Below, one piece after another: positions 1 through 5,516 of a DNA stretch of 5,578 nt. The stretch is from Methanocorpusculum sp. (GTDB lineage Archaea > Halobacteriota > Methanomicrobia > Methanomicrobiales > Methanocorpusculaceae), in assembly GCA_029986975.1 (NCBI GenBank), contig DALTWR010000070.1:1-5578 (forward strand), written 5' to 3'. Both the position numbers and the translations under genes were made by a program. Position 1 is the stretch's first letter, and each line of letters begins with the position of its first letter. The notes beneath the pieces were generated by a model. That model was not told where the DNA came from and did not search any database. It saw nothing but the letters and a program-made list of their open reading frames with translations.

Positions 1-835
1 CTTAAACACCCGCTTCCACTTCCGCGACCATCGTAAAATTCTGGTCGTCGATGGTGTTACGGGAATGATAGGCGGGTTTAATATTGGCGATGAATATCTC
101 GGAAAAGGCCATCTCGGCTACTGGCGTGACACACATCTGCGCATCAGAGGATGCGGTGTTGCCGGTCTGCAGAACCGTTTTATCATGGACTGGAATTATG
201 CAGCAAAGGACGCACCAGTTGACATAACTGAAAAGTCCGGAAACCTGTATTATCCATCCGAAATGATTTTTGATAAGTATGGTGACTCTAAAGTACAGAT
301 TGCATCATCCGGCCCTGATTCACCGGAAAAGGCAATCTACAACGGATACGTGGATTTAGTTTCCCGTGCTAAAGAGTGCATCTATATCCACAGCCCGTAC
401 TTTGTACCTGATGAACCGCTTATTAATGCATTTCGTATAGCTATCCGCTCCGGCGTGGATGTACGAATTGTAATCCCCTGCAAACCTGACCATCTGTTTA
501 TCTACTGGGTAAATCACTCATACTTAGGAGATTTAATCCGGCTCGGTGCCAAAGGATATGAATACAATAACGGATTTATTCACAGCAAGGCAAGTATCTA
601 TGACGGAAAAGTAGCATCGGTCGGAACGGCAAACTGGGATATCAGAAGCTTCAAACTGAACTTCGAGACAAACGCATTCGTGTATGATGAAAAAATTGCA
701 TCAGAGATGAAAGAGGATTTCCTCAAGGAACTTGAGACGAACTGTACTGAGATAACGGTTGATGCATATAATAACAGACCCCTGATGACAAAAATCAAAG
801 AAGGAATATGCCGGCTTCTCTCGCCGCTGTTATAA
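1..835 (+). CDS. cls: Cardiolipin synthase (phospholipase D superfamily), C-terminal part, 5' end outside window
   Basis: This is a membrane phospholipid synthase of the phospholipase D superfamily. Members join two phospholipids, or a phospholipid and an alcohol, through a phosphatidyl-histidine intermediate. The frame is open from base 2 and the window cuts off the N-terminal part, where family members carry membrane segments; about 277 codons remain of a usual ~480-510. Both HKD motifs are present: HRKILVVD at nt 29-52, followed by GGFNIGDEYLG, and HSKASIYD at nt 581-604, followed by GTANWDIRS. The protein ends in RLLSPLL, like bacterial Cls. An internal ATG at 65 is not the start, because it lies after the first catalytic His and Lys. 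Related Cls enzymes in methanogens, notably from Methanospirillum hungatei, are known to make archaeal cardiolipins; assigning that substrate here is inference. The neighbouring gene is convergent, so no operon partner is visible downstream. Confidence 0.93.
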   Translation, partial: LNTRFHFRDHRKILVVDGVTGMIGGFNIGDEYLGKGHLGYWRDTHLRIRGCGVAGLQNRFIMDWNYAAKDAPVDITEKSGNLYYPSEMIFDKYGDSKVQIASSGPDSPEKAIYNGYVDLVSRAKECIYIHSPYFVPDEPLINAFRIAIRSGVDVRIVIPCKPDHLFIYWVNHSYLGDLIRLGAKGYEYNNGFIHSKASIYDGKVASVGTANWDIRSFKLNFETNAFVYDEKIASEMKEDFLKELETNCTEITVDAYNNRPLMTKIKEGICRLLSPLL

Positions 836-849
836 TCCCTGTTTTTTTT
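836..849 (+). terminator. T8 tract after cls, probable archaeal terminator
   Basis: Eight T residues (842-849) begin seven bases after the cls stop codon, in the 33-bp gap between convergent genes. Archaeal RNA polymerase terminates at U-rich runs without needing a strong hairpin. TCCCT at 836-840 could pair with AGGGA at 861-865 around the tract, but that stem is short and lies on both sides of the T run, so I rely on the T run alone. Confidence 0.5.
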
Positions 850-868
850 AAACCCGCCGGAGGGAGAG

Positions 869-1690
869 TTATTTCATCATTGATTTAATCCGCAGAATAT
901 GCTGCTGCATATGCGTATACAGTAATGGAAAGAGCCACGGGATATAAAGCGGCGTCATACATAAACCCTGAACAGCTTTTCGTGCGAAATTGCGTTCCAT
1001 TCCTGCAACCCGTGTTTTTTTCTGCCTAATCTCTTCAAGCATTTCAGATGGTCGTGCACCTGCTGAACCGACAGATACAGAAAATCCCGCATCCCATAGG
1101 ACATGAGCGTCTGAGCCTCCGGTCATACAGAGATTGTGTTCTGCGGCAAAGTTTTCTGCACATCTGTTGCACCCCCGGGTAAGTCCGCTGCAGAGGACTT
1201 CAAGACCATCAAGATTATCTGCCGCAGATTCCGGAAGAACACCGGTTATAATTCCTTTCATCACGCCTCTGACAGCTATGCCATAACCGTACGGATGTGC
1301 TGCGACAACAAACCCGCCGGCATTTTTTGCGGAGTCGATAATCTCTTCAGTACTAAGCCTTGTTGCCAGATGCGGGCAGAGTGTACGTTTGTCACGGATT
1401 TTATCGAGATAGTATGTTTCCAAATCACTGTACCGCTCAAAGTAAACAAGCAGATGCGGACCTTCTGATGCAGAGATTTCAATTCCGGGAATTATATCTG
1501 CATATTCGAGTGTCTTTTTTACGCCGCTTATTACATTGTGGTCTGTTACCGCACAGGAAATATGTTTTTTATTGAGATACTTTGCAAGATCCTTCGGTGA
1601 GATTAGAGCATCGGATGCAGTTGTATGTACGTGCATATCGTATGCAGCACCTTCTTCGTCATTGTTCCAGATTCTGCGGATAACAGACAT
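869..1690 (-). CDS. PHP-domain metal-dependent phosphoesterase
   Basis: This 273-residue protein has the full motif set of the PHP family, hydrolases that use a two- or three-metal cluster to cleave phosphoester bonds. Visible metal-ligand candidates are H20 and H22 in DMHVHT with D27, D50-H51 in TDHN, E71 in PGIEIS, H79, H132 in AAHPYG, and D194/H196 in GGSDAH. Stand-alone PHP proteins include histidinol phosphatase, 3',5'-nucleotide bisphosphate phosphatase and RNase AM; the sequence alone does not say which substrate applies. After the catalytic domain, residues ~243-260 form a hydrophobic stretch rich in Leu, Pro, Tyr and Trp, which might contact a membrane or a partner. The start is the ATG at 1690, seven bases after the stop of the upstream DGC gene. 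I see no strong Shine-Dalgarno site, so it is probably translated from a shared mRNA with that gene. Cytoplasmic; general class is secure, specific role unknown. Confidence 0.88.
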   Translation of the reverse strand: MSVIRRIWNNDEEGAAYDMHVHTTASDALISPKDLAKYLNKKHISCAVTDHNVISGVKKTLEYADIIPGIEISASEGPHLLVYFERYSDLETYYLDKIRDKRTLCPHLATRLSTEEIIDSAKNAGGFVVAAHPYGYGIAVRGVMKGIITGVLPESAADNLDGLEVLCSGLTRGCNRCAENFAAEHNLCMTGGSDAHVLWDAGFSVSVGSAGARPSEMLEEIRQKKTRVAGMERNFARKAVQGLCMTPLYIPWLFPLLYTHMQQHILRIKSMMK

Positions 1691-1697
1691 TACTATG

Positions 1698-2045
1698 TTA
1701 CAATTCCCGCACGGCTGATTTGACAGCAGTTGTTACCTTTTCAATATCTGCGTATGACGGGTCATTTGTTCCGTCACGCACAAAACCCATGTCAGACAGA
1801 CGCACCACTGCATCGGGTGTTCCATAGTTTTCCTTTTCGAGACGGAGAAGCGGACAGTTTTTCTCACAGCCCTGCAGAACAAGTATTTTCGGCTCGTCAA
1901 GGAACTTCATGTTTTTCAAATCGCGAAACGACATGCACTCATCAACAAGGGAGGGGTTTTTCAGAACAAAGTTTTTTCCTGCTGCATAGGCAAGTTTTCC
2001 GGTGTTTGCCGGACACTCACAGGTTATTAATGCTATATCACTCAT
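1698..2045 (-). CDS. DGC-type cysteine protein, putative zinc binding
   Basis: A 115-residue soluble protein that fits the DGC family (putative zinc-binding domain named for an Asp-Gly-Cys motif). The order matches the family: an N-terminal Cys cluster followed by a small-residue stretch (C9 and C11, then ANTGKLAYAAGKN), a lone mid-protein Cys (C37), the signature Cys pair (C60 and C64 in LQGCEKNC), and a C-terminal segment with SDMGF. Here the signature Asp is Gln (QGC rather than DGC). The four or five cysteines could form one metal site; the family has no well-defined biochemical function that I know of. The start at 2045 has a weak GGT-containing site about 10 nt upstream. It is the first gene of a two-gene unit with the PHP phosphoesterase (7-nt gap), suggesting a joint role, but the role itself is not evident. 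Family assignment is from motif recall, without a search. Confidence 0.72.
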   Translation of the reverse strand: MSDIALITCECPANTGKLAYAAGKNFVLKNPSLVDECMSFRDLKNMKFLDEPKILVLQGCEKNCPLLRLEKENYGTPDAVVRLSDMGFVRDGTNDPSYADIEKVTTAVKSAVREL

Positions 2046-2060
2046 TTTTTGCCGTACCTT

Positions 2061-2074
2061 TAGAATATATTCTA
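2061..2074. promoter_or_regulatory. Perfect 14-bp palindrome upstream of the DGC gene, possible operator
   Basis: TAGAATATATTCTA is its own reverse complement over all 14 bases. It lies 16-29 bases before the DGC start codon, just downstream of where the TATA-like element at 2098-2105 would place the transcription start. That position suits a dimeric repressor site. Its central ATATAT could instead be the TATA box of a nearly leaderless DGC transcript. Both readings are inference. Confidence 0.4.
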
Positions 2075-2097
2075 CCGCATAAGAGATGTAGTTTTAC

Positions 2098-2105
2098 ATT
2101 TATAA
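2098..2105. promoter_or_regulatory. Bidirectional TATA-like element between divergent genes
   Basis: On the minus strand this reads TTATAAAT and on the plus strand ATTTATAA, both close to the archaeal TATA consensus. For the DGC-PHP unit it predicts a start near 2075 with a leader of about 30 nt. For mntA it predicts a start near 2127 with a leader of about 28 nt. The mntA start has no Shine-Dalgarno motif, so a separate, weaker element (ACTATACG near 2122-2129) giving a leaderless mntA mRNA is an alternative. Confidence 0.45.
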
Positions 2106-2154
2106 CCGCCCGCACGAAAAAACTATACGCATAGAAACCAAATTACCTATATCA

Positions 2155-2463
2155 ATGACCGAATATCGAAGCATAAAAGAAGACGTACTCAACAAACTCG
2201 AAGCATGCATGCCAGAGATACGTGAACGTTTCCAAATAGAAAGCCTCAGCATATTCGGTTCTGTCGCCAGAGGAGAAGACACGCCGGAATCCGATATAGA
2301 TTTCCTCTATACCTTTCTCCCCGGAGAAACAACCCTTGAACACCTTGAAGATCTTCAAACATACTTAGAACTGCTTTTTGACAGAGATATTGACCTGATA
2401 TCAAAGAAATGGCTTAATCCCTATTTCCGCACCTCAGTGCTTAATGAGGCAGTTTCCCTATGA
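2155..2463 (+). CDS. mntA: MntA-type nucleotidyltransferase antitoxin
   Basis: This is a 102-residue minimal nucleotidyltransferase. In characterised type VII toxin-antitoxin pairs, MntA transfers AMP from ATP onto a tyrosine of the HEPN toxin HepT and so inactivates it. The signature GSX10DXD is intact: G35-S36, ten residues, then D47 and D49, with the third acidic ligand probably D80 in RDIDLIS. The length is typical of the family. The ATG at 2155 is the first in frame and has no visible Shine-Dalgarno motif, which fits a leaderless or poorly led archaeal mRNA. Its TGA overlaps the ATG of hepT in an ATGA arrangement, so the two are translationally coupled. Codon use is A-rich with many ATA isoleucine codons, and hand counts give about 40% GC in a sampled line versus about 60% in a sampled enolase line. 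This suggests transfer, as is common for such modules. Confidence 0.92.
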   Translation: MTEYRSIKEDVLNKLEACMPEIRERFQIESLSIFGSVARGEDTPESDIDFLYTFLPGETTLEHLEDLQTYLELLFDRDIDLISKKWLNPYFRTSVLNEAVSL

Positions 2464-2792
2464 ATGACGCTGATCGTTTTTTCCTGACACATATAGCTGA
2501 TGAAATAAGCGTCATAGAAAAACTCCTTCCCGGGTTAACTATCGAAAAACTCATGGAAGATATTGTTTGTAAACACTGCATACAAAAAGCAATGGAAATC
2601 ATTGGAGAAGCCTCCAAAAGAGTTTCTGACGAAACAAAAGAACTCTGCCCTGAAATAAACTGGGCAAAATACCGGAGATTAAGAAACAGATTAACTCACG
2701 AATATTTCAGTATTGACTGGGATTTGATTTGGGATATTCTTCAAAATGATAATTCTAAATTGAAGAAGTGTGTTAATAAACTGCTGAAATAA
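2460..2792 (+). CDS. hepT: HepT-type HEPN toxin (DUF86 family ribonuclease)
   Basis: This 110-residue helical protein belongs to the HepT/DUF86 branch of HEPN proteins. These are RNases that act as the toxin of the MntA/HepT pair; dimerisation builds the active site. The catalytic RX4HXY motif is intact as R75-N76...H80-E81-Y82 in RNRLTHEY, and Y82 corresponds to the tyrosine AMPylated by MntA in studied pairs. The N-terminal half has the usual helix with IADEISVIEKLL and the EIIGEASKRVS segment. The start ATG at 2460 overlaps the mntA stop by four bases. GC content falls further here: about 25% in the line 2701-2760. It ends 56 bp before the convergent flavodoxin-like gene, with a strong hairpin between. 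The RNA target in this host cannot be read from sequence. Confidence 0.92.
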   Translation: MNDADRFFLTHIADEISVIEKLLPGLTIEKLMEDIVCKHCIQKAMEIIGEASKRVSDETKELCPEINWAKYRRLRNRLTHEYFSIDWDLIWDILQNDNSKLKKCVNKLLK

Positions 2793-2793
2793 A

Positions 2794-2832
2794 GTAACAA
2801 TTCGCCCCCATAACACAGGGCTGAATAGTTAC
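2794..2832. terminator. Interrupted 13-bp hairpin between convergent genes
   Basis: GTAAC (2794-2798) pairs with GTTAC (2828-2832), ATTC (2800-2803) with GAAT (2823-2826), and GCCC (2804-2807) with GGGC (2818-2821). This gives 13 pairs with one A/A mismatch, one bulged T and a 10-nt loop. It begins two bases after the hepT stop and ends 17 bases before the end of the convergent flavodoxin-like gene, so it could end or protect both transcripts. The plus-strand flank has only a short T run (ATAATTTT), so it may act as a 3' stabilising structure rather than a classic terminator. Confidence 0.5.
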
Positions 2833-2848
2833 AGATAATTTTCAGGAT

Positions 2849-3358
2849 TTATCCGAATACCTTCTTTACAACACCTGCCACATGGCGTCCGAAGAGTTCT
2901 GCTGCCCGTAAATCAGCATCAGTAATGGGTCCGTCTGCTGCAAGTCCATAGTGTCCGCCGTTGTGTTCAGCTTCTTCAAACTCAGGGTTGATGGGGTCAC
3001 CTACAACTATCATTCCGTGAATCAGCATTGCCTGTAAGATAGAAAGGATTGCGGTTTCTTTTCCGCCGGTTCTATCCCCTGCGGTTACAAAGGCAGCACC
3101 TACTTTTCCGTTCAGTTTTCCGCGGACGAATGTGGTATCATCGAGAAGTTCTTTGACTTCTGCTGCGGGGCTTCCGAAATAGACGGGAGAGCCAAGAAGG
3201 ATTCCGTCATAGCGTACGAGGTCGGTTGCACTAATCATATTGAAGCTTTTAACATCGACCTTCGTCCCTTCGATTTCTTTTGCGCCGCGTCCGATGGCTT
3301 CTGCGAGGGCTTTTGTTTTTCCTGTTCTGCTGTAGCAGGTTACTAATATTGAAGACAT
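2849..3358 (-). CDS. WrbA-like flavodoxin family protein (NAD(P)H:quinone oxidoreductase type)
   Basis: This 169-residue soluble flavodoxin-fold protein most resembles WrbA, which binds FMN and reduces quinones with two electrons from NAD(P)H. The FMN phosphate loop is YSRTGKT (residues 9-15). It is followed by the substrate/flavin segment GSPVYFGSPAAEVKELL (56-72), the WrbA-like GGKETAILSILQAMLIHGM (98-116), and a C-terminal GGHYGL...GPITDADLRAAELFGRHVA region. It is about 30 residues shorter than bacterial WrbA (~198). In a methanogen without ordinary quinones the electron acceptor may differ, for example another oxidant in stress defence; that is inference. It is transcribed alone: a TATA box lies 26-32 bases before the ATG at 3358, no Shine-Dalgarno motif is visible, and rpsB upstream ends with its own terminator signals. 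A generic flavodoxin or NADPH-dependent FMN reductase is the alternative label. Confidence 0.87.
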   Translation of the reverse strand: MSSILVTCYSRTGKTKALAEAIGRGAKEIEGTKVDVKSFNMISATDLVRYDGILLGSPVYFGSPAAEVKELLDDTTFVRGKLNGKVGAAFVTAGDRTGGKETAILSILQAMLIHGMIVVGDPINPEFEEAEHNGGHYGLAADGPITDADLRAAELFGRHVAGVVKKVFG

Positions 3359-3383
3359 GCGAAAAATGGTTTGTAATCGGGAG

Positions 3384-3390
3384 TATATAT
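3384..3390 (-). promoter_or_regulatory. TATA box for the WrbA-like gene, predicting a leaderless mRNA
   Basis: The minus strand reads ATATATAC in this stretch. Its centre is about 29 bases before the ATG at 3358, so transcription should start within about 0-5 bases of the start codon. The absence of any GGAGG-like motif just before the ATG agrees with leaderless translation. Confidence 0.55.
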
Positions 3391-3412
3391 GGATACGGAT
3401 TGGGGCAGGATT

Positions 3413-3456
3413 AAAAAAACAGTTACAACAAAATAAAAAATAAGGATGTGCTATCC
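3413..3456 (-). terminator. Terminator region after rpsB: small hairpin plus T-rich tracts
   Basis: Reading the minus strand after the rpsB stop, GGAT pairs with ATCC around a five-base loop (3456-3444), immediately followed by TTATTTTTTATTT (3443-3431). A second run of seven Ts lies at 3419-3413. A weak hairpin with U-rich tracts is the usual form of intrinsic termination in archaea. It separates the rpoK-eno-rpsB block from the WrbA-like gene. Confidence 0.6.
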
Positions 3457-3461
3457 GAAAT

Positions 3462-4070
3462 TTACATCTCGGATTCGAAGTCTTCGACAGTTAAGGAGGA
3501 AACAATGCCCTTCTGCTTTAAAATCTCTCTGGTTAAGAGGAAGTAAATCATAGAAAGAGCCTTGCGTCCCTTGTTGTTGGTCGGGATAACAAGGTCGACA
3601 TTGTTGGTCTGGTTGTTGATATCACAAAGAGCAATAACCGGAATGCCGCACTGAACAGCTTCGGTGATAACCTGTGCATCTCCAATCGGGTCAGTAACAA
3701 TAACTACTTCCGGCTCAACATACTTCGGGAGCTTCGGGTTGGTTAAGGTACCCGGGATAAATCTTCCAACGTGGGATGCTGCACCAAGAGTGTCTGCGAA
3801 CTTCTGTGCCGGGAACTGTCCGTACTGACGGGAAGTAACAACGAAAATCTTTGCCGGCTCATAGCGTGCCAGGAACTTTGCAACCTGCTTAATACGCTCG
3901 TCAGTCTTTCTGATGTCGATAATGTAAAGACCGTCAGATCTGACACGGTAGATAAAGTCCTTCATGTCATTGTCTTTCTGCTGGGTTCCAATGTGGACAC
4001 CTGCAGCAAGATATTCTTCAACAGATACTAATGGTTCGGTTAATTCAATTCCAAGTTCATTGTCGGTCAT
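3462..4070 (-). CDS. rpsB: 30S ribosomal protein S2 (uS2), archaeal type
   Basis: This 202-residue small-subunit ribosomal protein is the archaeal/eukaryotic (SA/p40-like) form of S2. Recognisable segments are the N-terminal [11 protein letters not shown] (20-30), [11 protein letters not shown] (102-112), [18 protein letters not shown] (122-139), and GIPVIALCD...[15 protein letters not shown] (142-172). The tail is short and acidic (EDFESEM), as in archaeal S2. I choose the ATG at 4070 over the upstream in-frame ATG at 4088. The protein then starts [10 protein letters not shown], leaves a one-base gap from the enolase stop, and sits 10 bases after a GAGGAG ribosome-binding site. The longer version would overlap the end of enolase and add a non-conserved MRSISK. 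It is the last gene of the rpoK-eno-rpsB block and is followed by a terminator-like region. Confidence 0.96.
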   Translation of the reverse strand: MTDNELGIELTEPLVSVEEYLAAGVHIGTQQKDNDMKDFIYRVRSDGLYIIDIRKTDERIKQVAKFLARYEPAKIFVVTSRQYGQFPAQKFADTLGAASHVGRFIPGTLTNPKLPKYVEPEVVIVTDPIGDAQVITEAVQCGIPVIALCDINNQTNNVDLVIPTNNKGRKALSMIYFLLTREILKQKGIVSSLTVEDFESEM

Positions 4071-4071
4071 T

Positions 4072-5280
4072 TTAGAAATGCTCCTCAATTCTTATAAGTT
4101 CATTTAATTTGGCGATGCGCTCGCCCCCGACAACACCGCTCTTTAAAAGACAGCATCCGAATGCTGTCGCAAGGTGTGCGATAGTGTTATCGGTTGTTTC
4201 ACCTGATCTGTGACTCATGACAGCTTCATAACCTGCCTCGTGGGCAAGCTGAATTGTCTCATACGTATCAGTCAGGGTACCAATCTGGTTCGGCTTGATT
4301 AAGACACAGTTACCTGCCTCCTTCTCGATACCAATCGCCAGACGCTCAGCATTCGTAACGAAGAGATCATCACCGCAGACGAGAGTGTCACGGTTTTCAA
4401 CTGCCTTCGTAAATGCTGCAAAGCCGTCAAAGTCCTCCTCCTGAATCGGGTCTTCGATGTATAAGAGATTGTACTTATCAGTAAGCTCTGCCAGATATGC
4501 AATCTGCTCCTCAGTAGTACGCTCTCCGGTCTTATAGATATAACGCTGTTTATCAGCGTTCCACATCTCAGAAGATGCAACGTCAAGACCCATACGGACC
4601 TCAATACCCGTTTCATCAGTAACCTTATCGGTTGCTTCTTTCACGATTTCAAAGGCTTCAAGGTCGGAAATGTGCGGAGCCCATGCTCCCTCGTCGCCCT
4701 TACCGCAGCCCTTGCCCCGCGCAACAAGAATCTCTTTAATGCGCTTGTGAACAAGGGCGTTCGTAAACACTGCCTCAGCAGAGTTTCCAGCCCCGGTCGG
4801 AATAACCAGAAACTCCTGAATATCAGTTGCATCAACAGCATGTGCGCCGCCGCCAATCACGTTTCCGAGCGGAAGCGGGGTGTTGTGCACCTGGAAGATG
4901 CCGTTTCCGCCAAGGTACTGGAAGAGTTCAAGATTCATCGCAGAAGCTGCTGCCTTTGCATTCGCAAGGGAAAGAGCTACTGCAACATTTGCACCGATGC
5001 CGGATAAGTTCTCAGTTCCGTCAACTTCGTGAAGAACCTCATCGAATCCCATCTGATCTGCTGCATCAAGCTCAAGAAGCTTTGGAATCAGCTTTACCTT
5101 TGCATCGGCAATTGCCTCATCACAAGGTCTTACGTGTGCTTCGTAGATACCGGTAGATGCACCGGACGGAGCGCATGCACGTCCAAAACCGCCGGAAACT
5201 GTCGTAATTTCAGCTTCGATAGTAGGATTCCCGCGGGAATCTTCAATCATACGGAGATATATGTCAGAGATCTCAGTCAT
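4072..5280 (-). CDS. eno: Enolase (phosphopyruvate hydratase)
   Basis: Enolase interconverts 2-phosphoglycerate and phosphoenolpyruvate in the cytoplasm, using Mg2+. The 402-residue protein has the full fold: DSRGNPT (14-20), the mobile loop SGASTG (39-44), GGGAHA (143-148), the general-acid Glu E197 in GDEG, Mg ligands D233, E276 and D304, the base K329 in IKPNQIG, H357 in SHRSGET, and K380. Several family positions vary: GDEGGFAPN is GDEGAWAPH, and the usual IKTGA is LLKSG. The length is somewhat below the usual ~410-435. I choose the ATG at 5280, giving [10 protein letters not shown]. It follows the rpoK stop by one base and has GAGGAT 7 bases upstream; in-frame ATGs at 5289 and 5361 would overlap rpoK and add non-conserved residues. 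In many archaea eno lies between rpoK and rpsB, as here. An enolase-like paralogue is unlikely given the intact active site. Confidence 0.96.
   Translation of the reverse strand: MTEISDIYLRMIEDSRGNPTIEAEITTVSGGFGRACAPSGASTGIYEAHVRPCDEAIADAKVKLIPKLLELDAADQMGFDEVLHEVDGTENLSGIGANVAVALSLANAKAAASAMNLELFQYLGGNGIFQVHNTPLPLGNVIGGGAHAVDATDIQEFLVIPTGAGNSAEAVFTNALVHKRIKEILVARGKGCGKGDEGAWAPHISDLEAFEIVKEATDKVTDETGIEVRMGLDVASSEMWNADKQRYIYKTGERTTEEQIAYLAELTDKYNLLYIEDPIQEEDFDGFAAFTKAVENRDTLVCGDDLFVTNAERLAIGIEKEAGNCVLIKPNQIGTLTDTYETIQLAHEAGYEAVMSHRSGETTDNTIAHLATAFGCCLLKSGVVGGERIAKLNELIRIEEHF
4081..4086 (-). promoter_or_regulatory. Shine-Dalgarno site of rpsB inside the end of eno
   Basis: The minus strand reads GAGGAG here, 10 bases before the ATG at 4070. 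The same bases encode the two Glu residues just before the final His-Phe of enolase. This decides the rpsB start in favour of 4070. Confidence 0.7.
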
Positions 5281-5281
5281 T

Positions 5282-5479
5282 TCAAACATCCTCAACTTTA
5301 TTTCCGATATAACGCCGTACCGTAATCGGAACACGATCTTCCTCGAACTCTGCGAGTGCAATCTCTAACGGGTCGATTTTGTCAGTACGGACAAGAATCG
5401 GCGCACCCATTGAAATCTGAAGAGCGCGTGCACCAACAATTCTGGCGCGTTCATATCGGGTATAATCAGTAGCTGTCAT
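5282..5479 (-). CDS. rpoK: DNA-directed RNA polymerase subunit K
   Basis: This 65-residue protein is the archaeal counterpart of eukaryotic Rpb6 and bacterial omega, a small subunit that helps assemble and stabilise RNA polymerase around the largest subunit. The conserved core is complete: [15 protein letters not shown] (7-21), SMGAPILV (23-30), and [19 protein letters not shown] (36-54) with RRYIG after it. The size is normal for the family. The ATG at 5479 follows GGATGTGA, one mismatch from the ideal GGAGGTGA, with nine bases between. Its last codons contain the GAGGAT that serves as ribosome-binding site for eno, one base downstream of the rpoK stop. Only 37 bases separate it from the end of tRNA-Pro and no TATA box is visible there, so it is probably read through from upstream or uses a promoter inside or before the tRNA gene. 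Confidence 0.96.
   Translation of the reverse strand: MTATDYTRYERARIVGARALQISMGAPILVRTDKIDPLEIALAEFEEDRVPITVRRYIGNKVEDV
5288..5293 (-). promoter_or_regulatory. Shine-Dalgarno site of eno inside the end of rpoK
   Basis: The minus strand reads GAGGAT, ending seven bases before the eno ATG at 5280. It encodes part of the final Glu-Asp-Val of RpoK. This supports translational coupling and the choice of eno start. Confidence 0.6.
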
Positions 5480-5516
5480 TTCAGAAAATTCACATCCATG
5501 AATAGCGAGAAAAAAA

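Noticed and set aside
850..1320. AAACCCGCCGG occurring at 850-860 and again at 1310-1320
   Set aside because: Only 11 bases, one copy inside a coding region; no further structure, so probably chance.
1136..1468. 110-codon plus-strand frame opposite the PHP gene
   Set aside because: Shadow frame with no motif; the opposite strand encodes a complete PHP domain.
1730..2134. 134-codon open frame on the plus strand opposite the DGC gene
   Set aside because: Its translation is rich in Phe, His, Ser and Cys with no recognisable motif, and it lies antisense to a gene with clear family features.
4071..4088. Six-residue N-terminal extension of S2 beginning at 4088
   Set aside because: It overlaps the enolase 3' end and lacks a suitable upstream ribosome-binding site; the ATG at 4070 has one at proper spacing.
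4672..5156. Overlapping plus-strand frames of 111 and 109 codons opposite enolase
   Set aside because: Low-complexity, His/Arg/Gln-rich translations that are antisense to a well-conserved gene.
5281..5361. N-terminal extension of enolase beginning at 5361
   Set aside because: The extra 27 residues overlap rpoK in another frame and are not enolase-like; the ATG at 5280 has the Shine-Dalgarno site.
5510..5516. T7 run after tRNA-Pro as a full terminator
   Set aside because: It may terminate some tRNA transcripts, but rpoK starts 37 bases from the tRNA end with no visible promoter, so I could not support calling it a definite terminator.
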